The position numbers and the translations under genes are program-made. Source: Paramacrobiotus metropolitanus (taxonomy: Eukaryota; Tardigrada; Eutardigrada; Parachela; Macrobiotidae). Taken from it: a DNA stretch of 64,000 nt. Positions 1-11,490 of this stretch are shown here, one piece after another (the first letter of the stretch is position 1; each line of letters opens with the position of its first letter). The stretch is from NCBI RefSeq assembly GCF_019649055.1, contig NW_026570273.1, positions 558,001 through 622,000 of the forward strand. The letters are read 5' to 3'. A model generated the notes under the pieces. That model saw only the letters and a list, made by a program, of their open reading frames with translations, did no database searches and was not told the DNA's origin.

Positions 1-80
1 CCAACGAAACCAAAGGAAACTAAGAATTTGGGTTACCTAAGAAAGAAACCCTAAGAACCCAAGAAACCAGCCGCTAATGT
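1..80. repeat. CCTAAGAAA-rich degenerate repeat
   Basis: This stretch carries repeated variants of CTAAGAAA and AAGAAACC. The same vocabulary recurs at 57283-57423 and, inverted, at about 15520-15600 (TTTCTTAGGGTTTCG). The pattern is degenerate, so it could be a decayed dispersed repeat or a simple-sequence tract. The window begins inside it, so its left edge is unknown. Confidence 0.35.
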
Positions 81-478
81 AGAACGGTTTTTACTTGATC
101 GATTAATTTGATCACGTGACCTTTTTCTGAACAAATTGGCTATAGGAAGTTGATTTCTGCTGGGGAAACATAAGAAATTTTATAATAAAATATATAAATC
201 ATTGTCGGCCATGACCTTTAGATAACCTTTCCTCTCAAAAGGTCATGACCATTCAACTCAGAAAGAGAAACTGAGTCGAATGGCATCATCGGTTACGTCA
301 TAGCAATCTTGGGGGTATATTCCCATTATTTCATGCTGACAATTACGTACCAGCACCAGTGCCACCACCATCATCATTACCGCAGCCACTTCTTGAACCA
401 GTATCAATAACTAGAATTACCGGCGATTTCTTTCTGAATTTTGTAGATGTTTTCTATAGAGATTATCGTTGGAACCAT

Positions 479-600
479 GTCATTTCAAGATTCCGGCAGT
501 TGCCACGTTTTATCGCCTGCCAGAACGCGTAGTGGCAGCTGCCACTGCCGGTGGCAATTGCCAGTGGCAGGTGCCACTGCCACCTTTTACCCCCTGCCTT
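479..600 (+). repeat. TGGCA/TGCCA dispersed foldback repeat, copy 1
   Basis: A roughly 120-bp GC-rich block is built from short inverted motifs (GTGGCAGCTGCCAC, GGCAATTGCCAGTGGCAG). Copies occur inverted at 25936-26056 (almost identical over the full block), in the same orientation at 28087-28190, and diverged at 25676-25800. The dispersed copies and self-complementary core suggest a small non-autonomous element or structured repeat. Reading frames across it (447-861) look like by-products of the repeat. Confidence 0.75.
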
Positions 601-603
601 CCT

Positions 604-2260
604 TCACGCCTTTTTGGCTGTACGGTTGTGTTTCCTATCTTACAGTATCAGCAAAAGATTCTGGGTTTAACTGGCCTTCTTAAGTTGTTGATATCGGGCA
701 ACCCGATCCCGTTGCCTTATTTTCTTGACCGCGGTTCCGCTGTTTCTGTAACCTTTATTGGCCCCAAGCTGGACGGTTTGCATTGCCTCCGACACGAAAA
801 ACCATTCCAAAGCACAGAATCTGGTACTCAAGGCGAACTACCTGTTAGCCTTTTTGTCTAGTAACAGTATATCTTGAAAACAGTAGAAAACCGTTTCCAA
901 AATTCTACGAGTAATTGGAATCCATGTTCCAAAGTTTTCGAGCTGTAGCGTACGTAGTGATTTTTTACTGGCTTTGTAGAACTGCTGCCCTTCGTAACGA
1001 TGACTTCATCATGCAACTGCGCTCATAATTAAGCTGCCTTGTCAACTTCTTGGGAGGGAGACCATGGGTTTTCTTGGGCTCACATTGCACAGGAGCCGCA
1101 TGAACAAAAACAGCGCGATACATCAAGATCTCCTGGTTAAACACAGCTAGGTGCATGTTGGCATATCCTGTTTCGGAAGTCCTATGTTGTTGCGACAAAT
1201 GACAGTTCGTCACACTGGCCGCTTGAATTGCGTCCTTAAATTCCCAAAACGATGCTTGGCAGACAACGTTTCAGTGAACAGTAGCGGAAGTGAACGTTAG
1301 GTTGCGCAGGAGCGATCCCCCGGTTTACTGTTCCCGTGCAAACATTACAGCTAGCTGTCAAGCGCACTATCCGCGCACGAATAAACCCCGATGCGGGATT
1401 GCAATACCGCTTTTTAAAGTGAAACATGGATGGTAACCGGCAAAGTACTGACTGCCGTGTTAAAACAACTGGCTAGTGGCTACATTGTTGCAAATTTCGA
1501 TCGTTGTTTGTTCGGTGCAGTGTCAACGGAACCTTCTGCGTCAGCTCTGATCGACCAGTGTGCTATGAAGTATTGTATGCGTATAAACCAGCTGACATGC
1601 ACACGCGGTAGCATACTGATTCTGTTCAATTACTGCAAACTCAAACCCGATTCTATCTCCGCGTTCGAGGGAGCTTCTGATATCGTTTTGCAACATGAGT
1701 TCTTAAAATCCCCTTTTCCGGTGGAATGACGGACATGGTTAGGACCAACCAGAGCTCTGGATAGTCCGGCCATCTCCGTCACTCAACGGGCATCGTTTCT
1801 GGCGGTTCGAGCCGGTTACGATGCAGCCATCAGACTCATCACTGTCTTCAGCAACATACGTACTCTTCCACTGGGTCTTTGAATTTTAATCGTCGTTTGA
1901 TTTGTCATATCCTGCAAGGCACGTTTATTTGAAGAAGATTGTTGAAATTTGACAGATGCCGTTGGCGAATTAGTAATACAATGTGCCGGATTGACCCAAA
2001 AGCCTGCGAGCCGAGGATTTTCGGTCATTCTGACGCATTGAACTATTGATTTTCCAATTAACAACTAAATATTGGTGCAAGTTCTGCATACGGTAAGCCA
2101 TCACCGTAAGTGTAAAAAAAGGTTGTGCATTGTGAAAATTCTGCAAGCACAAAGTTTTTTTTATTTTCGTGCTTGGCGCGAGAACGTGCTTCATCCGGCT
2201 ATTATAAACCACGTTAAATCTTGTACGGAATCCATACAGTACGGATTAGTGTCAGTCGCT
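604..2260. other. No recognised gene
   Basis: Open frames of 60-100 codons occur on both strands, for example 1430-1729 (+). None shows a recognisable domain, a signal-peptide exon or a consistent splice structure. I see no repeat that recurs elsewhere in the window. Confidence 0.4.
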
Positions 2261-2266
2261 ACGGAT

Positions 2267-2346
2267 ATCTGCTTAAAAAAATATTAGTGCTATTTACCCT
2301 TTTCACTGTAAAGGAACAAATAGCACTAATATCTTTTTAGGCAGAT
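2267..2346. repeat. 80-bp near-perfect hairpin
   Basis: The left arm (2267-2296, containing AAATATTAGTGCTATTT) pairs with the right arm (2318-2346, containing AAATAGCACTAATATCTTTT). The loop begins CCTTTT and ends AAAGG, so pairing continues inward around a small TCACTGT loop. The arms are about 29 bp with few mismatches. It could be a miRNA-like precursor or a solo foldback element. No second copy is seen in the window. Confidence 0.6.
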
Positions 2347-2349
2347 TAG

Positions 2350-3445
2350 ACTGCTGTCGGGTGGACGCATTCGGGTGCACGCCAAGGGAAAAGTGCACAA
2401 TGTTACTAAGCAAGCTCTTCGAAGTTTTGAACGCCAAACCATTATTTAATCTAGAATTCCAGTGTGATGATAATCTCATGCAGAAATATCAGTTAACCAT
2501 TTTATGGGAACCAGAAAAAATAACATATTTTTTAATTATTTTTTAAATTTATTACGATTTTTTTAATTATAATTTATTTTACAATAAATATTTAAGGAAC
2601 TAGAAACAACTTAACTATGGCAAGGGCTGCAGGAAAATACTGTCGCGTTCTCCTTGAGACAGCGGCTACGCGAGAACGATCGCCACACAATCGTCTGAAA
2701 ACTGTGATTCATGATTTGATTTGCTGCAAACTGAGTTTGAAACCTTTCTTTACTACTCAGTAGCGTCCAGATCCTTTTAATTTTTTTGATCCTACGTCGC
2801 TGGAGGAACGAATCGTGCCGCATTACCCGGTGCTGTTCGTGATACCACACGAGCAACACCCAAAAAACGCGCGAATCCACAAGAGCCGTTTGGGCGAGAG
2901 AGCAGGCTACCTGGGCCACTGGAACTGAGGTTGTCCGCGGCATTTACTGGCACTATAACTATCTTTTGTTGCCATGGGCATGATTATCCCGAATTCGCTT
3001 TAAACGAATTCTGACTCGGTTTTCTCAATAAGCGCTTCACTGTGTATTGTAAGGGAATGGTGGTTTTTGCGAGGTCTGCTGCCATCTGTCGGCAGTGTGT
3101 ATTTATTTTGGATTTACTTTTGTGTATTTTCTCATCTTGCTTAGGCGGGAGCTTGTCCCCATTGCTGGAAGTATTTTTTACTTCACTTTATTTTTAAGAC
3201 AGTGAATATGTCTGTACAATGTACATAATTAGTGCAGTGATTAACCAGTGAATAATTTGCAGTAATTGAATAGTGATTTCAGTGATTAAACAGAGAGTAA
3301 TTTGTTTTCGAAATCGTATGGATGTATCTGAATAGTTCTCCTTGACCTGACCCTCACTTACTTTAAAATGAAATAAATGTTATGGTAGTGGAAGAGACAG
3401 CAATGTCTATAAATAAGGTACTCGTAGTTCACTTTCTTGAAACAG
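2350..3445. other. No recognised gene
   Basis: One minus-strand frame (2611-2943, 110 codons, basic centre) matches no family I can name. The signal-peptide exon expected upstream of the decayed TFP gene at 3446 could not be found here. Confidence 0.4.
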
Positions 3446-5535
3446 GAACCGGAGCGACTATTTCGTGTTACCACTGCAACAGCCATGCCGGCATGGCGTG
3501 TGGATTAACGGCCGGGTGGAATGTTACCGATCTAGAGAAAAGTGTGAAGCCATGTCCGGATGGATTCTGTTACACATAAAAAAAGGTAGCGAAAAATCAT
3601 CTTAAGATCTTGTGCTCGGTCGGCGATCGGTCAATAATCATTTGCCATTCTTTGCAGACCGAAACATTTGCAGGAAAAGGTTAGTAGAACAAAACGGTTT
3701 TTTTAAAAGGCTTTTTTGATGATGTTGCTGTTGAAGAACGTTTACAAACCCTATACTGATTTAGCGTTGGGATTGGAGCGCGGTTGTGGTCGAATATCTT
3801 GCTGCTCGCTTCCCTATCAAGGAGATATTTCGGAAGTGTGCGACGTGAACGCGGAGGATTATACCAGGACAAGTAAGAATGTTCCCGCTGGACCGCCATT
3901 TAATCAGCAGTATACCTTTATCAACGAGAATCACACCGGGCGACTGCAGTACTGCGATAGCGACCGGTGCAACAGTCAGACCACCCACTTCGCAGGGGAT
4001 AGCGAACGTGAGTAAGCTTATAAAAATTAGGTCCCATGACGCACTGCGTACCCCGTACCGAAGTTCAAGGGAACATAAAATGTCATTTTTTGGTTTTTCT
4101 GATATACTACACTAATAATTCAGAATCCTTTTGGTGTTCTTGCAAATTGCAGTGGAAGCCGGGGCCGGCGCCCATATCACTGCGTTACGTGCAAAGGTCC
4201 AGTGAATGCATCCTGCGGTATTTGGGGCGCCAGTGATGAAGCAGTGCCAACGGGTCTTGCTCCATGCCTTTCTGGCTACTGTTTTACTTACGTTTGGGTA
4301 AGTCTTACGGTCGATACCTGCTACATATTCCCCTGATAATTTAATTGATCGGGAACATGCCTGGTGCAAATTTCGTATAATATGTCAGCCGCAACTGTTT
4401 TTCGTGCATTCCGAAACAGTTTTCTACTGTTTGTTCTTGATTATGGATCCACATACATTGGCAGAAAAAATCCTGCGTGCAAGCAAAATCAGATTCCTGC
4501 GATGCATCCATTAGAAAAACTAAAAAATGGATGGTTTGTTAAGTTTCCCGTCGAATTTTTTTAAAAAGAAAGATTTTTTTTAAGACATGACCTAAAGCTG
4601 AGTCCAGATTTCGTGTGTGTCTTCTGGCATTCGCGTTCCCGCTCCGTCCCATCGTTTTCCGATCTTGTCACAATACTCGGATGCATACTTCGGACGAGTT
4701 TTAAAAAAAATTTCGAAAATTTAACAATCCGCTTTGAAAATGCAGGAAAAGATTCGGTTGAATTCGTCTTCGAATTCTCTGCTTTTAGCCAAAGCTTGTA
4801 GGAGATTGAATAATATATAGCTTTTGGCACACCTTACTGCGTTTAAACCGATTTTCTCGGATGATTTTCTCTTGCTAACTAAGGCAATTTAAATAATTCG
4901 TTTTTTAGGCTGAAGGCAATAAAAATGTGCCGACAGTATGGCGTGGCTGTGGGCTGTTGGCATGCAAACATGTACCGGGTGCAATGGGAACAGCCGGCCT
5001 TTGTAATGACGCGGATGATGTGAAACTAGTCGATACCAGGATTGGGGACCCCTTTAATAAGATTCGCTCGTTCGCGGCTCGCCAAGAACCCACCTGGAAA
5101 CTGCAAACCGGCACGCTGCAGTACTACAAAGCCGGTGATCTGTGCAATTATTAGTCGGTTCGCAGTTTCCCCTTGAAGAACTTTTATCCGCACCGTGCGC
5201 CAGTAAGTCTGTGATTTGTATGACGAAAGATACGCTACCAAACTTGCCAACAAAGCTGCTTGAATCGGTAACGTAATGATATGATGTCTTTGTAGTTTCG
5301 ACGGCCGCCGTAATAGCTGTAGGTGCAGACAGTTCAAGAAGTGTTGGACAATCTTAAGCTACAGGATGGTGCACCTATTAATTCCGAAACGTCAAAGAAC
5401 GCAGCGACGCAGCTGTTTCATACAATGGATACAAAGGGTAGTGGAGACGGGGTAGTAGAGGAAACGGAATTTACCAACAGCGGTGTCCGCAGTACACTCG
5501 GCAGAAACAGCAGCACAGCTTGTTACGTGCATTAG
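3446..5535 (+). pseudogene. Decayed two-TFP/EF-hand gene, duplicate of the gene at 49151-51374
   Basis: Six recognisable exon remnants (3446-3585, 3658-3679, about 3774-4007, 4153-4297, 4909-5202, 5329-5535) match exons 2-7 of the intact gene at 49151-51374 in order, size and sequence, including SCYHCNSHAGMACGL, YCDSDRCN and the final EF-hand exon. It is broken. The first TFP exon has TAA where the intact copy has TAC (3577-3579). The splice acceptor before the third remnant reads AT instead of AG. The 4153-4297 exon is frame-shifted by one base. The conserved Cys of QYC is Tyr, and CNY is followed by TAG (5152-5154). The EF loop has a two-residue insertion (DTKGSGDGVVEE). No signal-peptide exon is visible. 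It is a clear relic of a segmental duplication. Confidence 0.85.
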
Positions 5536-6788
5536 ATTCTGCATGCGCTGCACTTTCGTTTAAGGCTACGGTGTATGTCAAGACTGCAGTAGAATTTCCG
5601 TAAAAATCTGTTTAAAACAGTAGAATACAAAATAATTTCTAATTGATCTTATTTTGTTCTTCGTGCTTCGTGGAATAGTTTCCAGAAGTAAAAAATGGAT
5701 GATCGGATATTGACTATCACTATCTGTATTTCTCGTTAGTTAACGTGACATGAGGGTCCGTCATGTAGAGTATGCAGGATCCCTTTATATTAAAACTAGA
5801 TGAATAAATCACAAACCCGAGCTTTACACAAACGCGATGTCTGCAAATAACTGCAAAGCAGTTTTCTGATCCATTATTGCTCATTTCATGATTGTCGCTT
5901 CCCTAGAACTCAGCAGGCTAGCGATATGTATAGACGGACAACAAAATATGAAATTGAAAGTAACTGCGGCTTCACAGTTCTATCTATGATCTTTGTCCTT
6001 TCAGGTAAGTTAAAAACATTAAAAATTTTATTAGTCTTGCAAAAATTGTATAACCATCTCTGAGCCTGGCCGAAAAATTGCGAAAAGCAGCAGTGCAACC
6101 AAAGAGTCACCATGCGAATAGTGCTAACTGCGGCCCTGATGGTCTGTTTTTCGATGGTTCCTTTCTTTCACCATTTGTTGGGCCACCCGACAAATCACGC
6201 AATGCCGATTCCGGACCAAATGCTGTAGAGGGGAGGTGACTTTAACGTCGACATAAGTGCTTTTCGTGGTTCGCATAGTTACGTTTGTGTCCCATAAGTG
6301 AACTGTTCTAAATTATACAGTGAGAACAGTACATATCTAACAGCTGACGTTTATACAGTCTTATAAGTTGTCTGGTAATTAGTTAACACTCGTACTAGCT
6401 GAAAGTTGGTAAAAATTCAGTAACACTAGTACCTCTAGATACCTTTATGAAGTTTCTGTCTGTTTGGTAGTGTGTTTTCTTCAAACAACTGGAAGGCACA
6501 GAAAAGGCTTTACTCGCTTAACAAACATCTGCTTATAATGCATTTCCGATAGCAAGCTCCATCTCGCGAAGAATCGCGATGGAAATTGTAAGATAGTGCG
6601 TGATCAACCGATAACAAAAATTTTCATCGATGCAGAGCCCTGCGACAGTTTGTTTTCTCCATACGGCATACGGTACAGCTGTCGCTGCAACATGGTTTAA
6701 CTGGTCGATAGTCGCGGTTTCCTAGTTTTGCAGTTAGCTTTTCTCTGTACTTCGGACATTATCCATACTGTAAGTACAGGCCCAAAAC
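5536..6788. other. Duplicated intergenic DNA, no gene
   Basis: No gene is seen. Parts are recognisably similar to 51375-52026, for example GAAAAGGCT followed by GCTTAACAA and ATCGCGATGGAAATT. The segmental duplication therefore includes non-coding DNA between the two TFP-type genes. Confidence 0.6.
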
Positions 6789-7231
6789 ATGAAAATGAAG
6801 GGGGAGTAGTTGCTATTTTACCGTCTCTCTTCATGACCGTTGTCTTTAAAGGTTTGTATAATGCTTAAAGAGTCTTACAACGATCTTATAAAAATTGTAC
6901 ATGTACTGATCTGTACACCTTATCGCAAAAGCAATAGCGTAAACAAAAGGGCATGTTTAATTAAAAGTACGATGCGAATGCCGAACTATTCTCGTAATGG
7001 CGTGTTTTTCGATGATCCAACATGGGAGCCTCGGCGAGTTCACTATTGTGTGCGATAATTATTGTTTATATTTTGCCGTAGTAGCGCGCGGTAATACTCC
7101 TTCATATCCATGCATCTCCTGCAAAAATTTAGCGAATGAATCATGTGGCGCATTATGAGACGCCACAGGAAGTGAGCATTCATGGGCCCAATGCGCGCCG
7201 TCGGTTACTCATTCACTTACTGTACGTTTGG
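6789..7231 (+). pseudogene. Decayed duplicate of the short TFP gene at 52027
   Basis: The exon at 6789-6851 corresponds to the signal-peptide exon at 52027-52090 but has a TAG after about six codons (ATGAAAATGAAGGGGGAGTAG). The block at about 7085-7231 corresponds to the exon at 52366-52515. It keeps CATGCATCTCCTGCAA, AATGAATCATGTGGCGC and the closing TACGTTTGG before a GT donor, but is interrupted and frame-shifted. The third and fourth exons of the 52-kb copy were not found downstream. It follows the larger relic in the same order as the intact pair. Confidence 0.7.
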
Positions 7232-7499
7232 GTATGTACTGAATGCAGACTATGATGTACAGACTCTGTACGACGAACAACCAAACGGACTGTGCCATAA
7301 ATCAATAACAATTAATAGCAATATCTTACCAGTCAGGAATCGCTTTACCTCTGCAACTGGACGATCGAAGCCGGCATTAGTGTACCTGCGGACTAGATAA
7401 AGGCATTGGCAATTCCGACAGTTACAAAAACTTCCTTTGCGTTTTCCTACCAGCCCATAGTAGAATTGTTGAAAACAGAAACGCCAAAACCGAGATTTG

Positions 7500-7620
7500 A
7501 CCCGGTACATAGTTACATTCGGGTATATGCACGAAAACTTCCATTTTCGTGCACTCTGAGACACGTCTTTTCTTTCTTTTATGAAATTCTTTAGCCAGAT
7601 GAATTGACAACGGCACAATC
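7500..7620. repeat. Fragment of palindromic MITE family
   Basis: The stretch resembles the left arm of the MITE at 38243-38938: GGTACATAG, ATGCACGAAAACTTCC, TTTCGTGCACTC, then TTTATGAAATTCTTTAGCCAGA followed by GAATTG, in the same order and spacing. It is a single diverged arm. Confidence 0.4.
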
Positions 7621-9959
7621 GCTAATGAGGTGTGATTTCGGCTCTATTGTGTCATTACAGATGAGACGCTTCGCAAGGTTAAGCATATGGGTCTATGGGG
7701 AAAGCACCAGTGCAGTCCACATTTCAACGTGTATACACTTTTCTACTTGTTTTTTTTTTCAAGTACAATCAAAGAGAAGTTATTCAGCACAAGAATTACT
7801 ATAAAACTAAACTAATCTTAACAATTTGAGCTATACCAGCAAAATGTCACACTCGGTTTTATGCGTAAGTAAATTATGTCCCAAGTTATAGCTCTTGCCA
7901 TATACACGTAACCAGGGCGGCGACTTCTCTGTACTTGCATGGATTTCGATTTACTCTTGTACAGAACTTGTAAAGTGCGAGCGTCGTTTACTAGTTGTTA
8001 CTCGATTGTGAAAAGCGATTTTTGACAAGTTTTTAGCAACGACTTACAAAGTATACAGTATATATTACATATCAGCACTTTTCTACAATTTATTACCCAT
8101 TTTTTAACTTTTATACAAAAATGAATTAATTTTGAAAAGTTTAAGCGGAACGTTGGAGTGTCGCAAACCAGTAACGTTGTCGATTTTGTATAAACTTCAG
8201 CTCATATTATCATGTATTGTGAAATGTTCAAACCGCGATCTAAATCTAATATCAGCGATTTCGCTGCATGATGTTTCGTTTAAATTATAAAAATTATTAT
8301 AAGTACAACTACTAGTAGTAACTAGCAGTAACTACTGGTAGTCTACTGCTACTCTGCAGTATTACAAAGTATCTGACGACGAATTATTTATATCCAGTAT
8401 ATCCTGAAGATATCCCAGACGACGCATGCCCGCCCTATGAGATCCAAAATAAACTTTTATTTAGCGCGCGTTTTTAGATAATCTTAGTCATTAGTAACAT
8501 TTGCTGGTGCAACCATTCTATAAGCTAAAACCATTTACTGGGATATACTTACCGTTAGCACAATTCCAAACAAAATATATTCATTTTCAAATTCTGCGTA
8601 GCATCACACAACTACAGAGTGCAGATATAACTTCAACAATGAACTCTCAAACAGATTTCCACCATGTTAGTGTCAATTATAACTTTATTTAATTAACTAT
8701 TGTTATAAAAAAGATATTAAAAGAAAAATGGCGTTGAAGCAAGTTGTTAGATCGGATTCGGAATGGAGTTTTGCATATGGTTGTTCAGAAGTCCTATATG
8801 TCTCGCGATATTGTCTCAACTGAAATGACAATGGCTAGGCACGCTACGCCTCGTATACCCTCGGCACGCCTGATTGTGCCGTTGTCAATTGGCCAAGCAG
8901 AAGATGACCATGTCGGACTAACACGCTTGGTAACCATATTGCACCGACACGTTATCCATTGACGCCTAAGACAGCCGATAGAAAAATCGCACAAGATACG
9001 CAATGCCTCAAACGATAAATCTTACCGAGTACTTCAATATATTTGCATTTTGCAACGTGATGTTCATCAAGATGACCAGTGGTCCAGAGAAATTTAAAAG
9101 CCAAGAAGCACTAATATGTACCAGTACTTAGGTAATTTATGCTTTGGACAATTGGTCATGCAGCTAGTTTGGTTTTACGTTAAGTCATTTTTGCAGTCCA
9201 TTGTAGCTTCAAGCTTGTAAGTAATACGGGTAAAAGCTATCTTACAGCTACCAAGAGCAGTCATCACACACTTTTTTGCACTTGATTTACATTCATTTTA
9301 TTTGTGTTCAGTCAAAAATAACATTTTTTAATTTCCGGTATGTATTCACCAGTGGCCACTTTGCTGAACACTATGCTCAAATCAGTTAAATACCGCTTTT
9401 TACGGGCTTTTTAATTGATTGTTTAGAGTACCGCCTACGATGCATCTGCCAACTCATATACATTTTCAAAGAGTATTATGAAATTAATACCATGCCCAAC
9501 TGTTTCAAAACCGACAGGGTATTTTCAGTTGACCATCGCTGACCAGTAAAAGTTTTTCACTAAATTTTGTTTCGTTTTTGTGTAAAACCTTTCAATTACG
9601 TCTTCTGTGATTCTTCTGGTTATCATCATGCGGAGGTGGCTGTAAAGGCCAGCATGACCACCGAAAGCCCCGTTTGGTCAGTTCTGACCATGTTTGGTCG
9701 ATCATCACCGCGTTGGATGCTACACAGCTGACCACGCTGACGGCGGCCGCCTTGAGCGACGGCATCGATCCGCAAGACATGATTTTTTACACATACTGCA
9801 TGCGGAATTTTTTTCTTTGAGCGAAATGCTTACTCAGGTTTAAGGGCACTCGACAAGCGTTTTACAAAGGGAAATAAACTCAACTTGTACGTTTGTAAGC
9901 GTCGGAAAGTGGGACTACTTCAAGTAAAGACAGAAAAACAGCCGCTGATACGGAATTTT

Positions 9960-10205
9960 GAAAATTTGAAAATCGATTTTAAAATTGGGAAAAAAAAGGA
10001 ACTGTGAATCCGTATAAAGACGATCTTCATAATTATTTGCATTTACAGGCGAAATTTCAAGAACATCGGTCCGTATGGAGACTTTTGGTACACGTGAACG
10101 CTTTTAAAGTTTTTGGGAGTTTTTTCACCTGATTACGCCGCGAACGAATATTGCGCGCGTAAGTAAAATTTTCACGCCTCTGTAAACAAACAGTTGGCTG
10201 CACAA
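9960..10205. repeat. Fragment of palindromic MITE family
   Basis: It matches the right arm of the 38243-38938 element: AAAGACGATCTTCAT, TTTGCATTTAC, GACTTTTGGTACACGTGAAC, then TTTTCACGCCTCTGTAAA, with scattered substitutions. Only one arm is recognised, so it is a truncated or decayed copy. Confidence 0.5.
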
Positions 10206-10494
10206 TACCAAAATCAATCCAGAAGTCGGCGTTAGGCCGTTAGTGAAAGCAACCAAAATCTTTATCTTCACGTAGGTGAAAGGTACGTACTAAGCAGCCG
10301 CAGCAGTTTCCTTTAACAGCAACCAGATTATACCATTGATTAAGAAAAGCAGTCGCACGCACTACTTAAGTCTGTTCACAAAACTTACAACCCATAAAAT
10401 GAAATAATTCGCTAAAGTGGGCTTTATAAAGGTGATAATAGCAACAGCCGATAGTTTCAGCCTTACGGAGCTAGTTGAGGGCCGTAGGTAGGCG

Positions 10495-11490
10495 TTAACG
10501 CCATTCTGAAGTGCACTGTAATATTTTTCTCAGCAATGTGCGACGCAACTCTTTCGATCCAACCACTAGAAGAATCGGATCCACTAATGGCTGCAATGTG
10601 AAGAGATAGCTGGCGATGTTGTACCACAAGGGCGAAACTGACCCGATTCCCCAACCATATACCAGAAAAATAACCACAGCTGGAGTATAACAAATGGACG
10701 AGCTGATGGTCAACAGGGAGAACACTAGTAATGTTTTGGATGTCTCCCGATTCTGCATGATGCTTCTGTCAGGGTGCTGTGTAACTGAGCCGCCATTGGC
10801 ATTCTGCTGATCCGCTCTGGCATTATTGGGCGCTGCCATCAGCCGGCGTTGTCGTAAGCGCTTCCACAAGGAGTAAAACACTAATGGATACGCTGTCCAG
10901 ATAATTACCACCGTCACGTCCGACATGACTACTTCATAAGCGCGCGCGATAAGGGGCTGTGCGGTGGCATCCATGGCACAGCGTGTCCGTTGTCGATACC
11001 ACGACGCATCGGTGGCAACATATGCGATGCCTATCGTGTGCGTTACCAGCCACACCACTGCGCACATGGCCACGGCGGTTTTGAAGGTATGATGCGTGCG
11101 GTAGGAGAGAGGGAAGCCCACGGCCCAGAGACGGCTGATGGTGATTAGGGCCTGCGACCACATATGGTACGGGGCCACGACGTAGTCCATGTACATGTAC
11201 ACCCCGCAGCCCACGATGCCCGGATACCAGCGCGATACGCCCCGGGTAATTATGGCGAAAGGCTCATGGACGGCGTGGAATAAGAAATTCGTGCCAACGA
11301 TGTTTATCAAGTAGACGGTGAATGGATTGCGGAGGTGTCGGTGAATTAGAAAGGTCAGGAAAATCGTCAAGTTTAGAATTAGGCTTAAGGTCATGATCGT
11401 CAGTTTGGCGACCGCGGGCGCACTCCACCTGAATACCGGTACATTATTTTCCGTTTCTCTAGAATTTTCATTAGACCGGGTGATATTCAT
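10495..11490 (-). CDS. Rhodopsin-like (class A) orphan G-protein-coupled receptor
   Basis: An uninterrupted 331-codon frame with seven hydrophobic segments at roughly residues 27-49, 58-80, 98-122, 138-160, 185-208, 252-276 and 285-308. A short N-terminus starts MNIT, a likely N-glycosylation site. The paired extracellular cysteines are visible (GIVGCGVYMY before TM3 and RTRCAMD in loop 2). The basic cytoplasmic end of TM5 reads SLWKRLRQRR. The DRY-type motif is replaced by SRLWAV and the TM7 NPxxY motif by VDPILL, so coupling may be atypical. It is a single exon, unlike its intron-rich neighbours, as expected of lineage-expanded receptors. By family it is a plasma-membrane receptor; the ligand cannot be inferred. 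The first ATG is used because it precedes a typical short N-terminus. Confidence 0.85.
   Translation of the reverse strand: MNITRSNENSRETENNVPVFRWSAPAVAKLTIMTLSLILNLTIFLTFLIHRHLRNPFTVYLINIVGTNFLFHAVHEPFAIITRGVSRWYPGIVGCGVYMYMDYVVAPYHMWSQALITISRLWAVGFPLSYRTHHTFKTAVAMCAVVWLVTHTIGIAYVATDASWYRQRTRCAMDATAQPLIARAYEVVMSDVTVVIIWTAYPLVFYSLWKRLRQRRLMAAPNNARADQQNANGGSVTQHPDRSIMQNRETSKTLLVFSLLTISSSICYTPAVVIFLVYGWGIGSVSPLWYNIASYLFTLQPLVDPILLVVGSKELRRTLLRKILQCTSEWR

Larger units (their letters stand above)
7232..10494. other. Mostly unrecognised DNA with two MITE-arm fragments
   Basis: No gene is supported. Short open frames lack domains or splice context. Fragments of the palindromic MITE family occur near 7500-7620 and 9960-10205 and are listed separately. 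A short TAGTAACTAG-rich simple-sequence patch lies near 8309-8350. Confidence 0.4.

Noticed and set aside
1740-1820. Possible tRNA, from a GGTTCGAGCC B-box-like motif at about 1804
   Set aside because: No matching A box, acceptor stem or cloverleaf could be found upstream.
2611-2943. 110-codon minus-strand frame as a Harbinger-type transposase piece
   Set aside because: Only a basic RRRIKKIKRIW stretch is suggestive. No catalytic or DNA-binding motif is visible.
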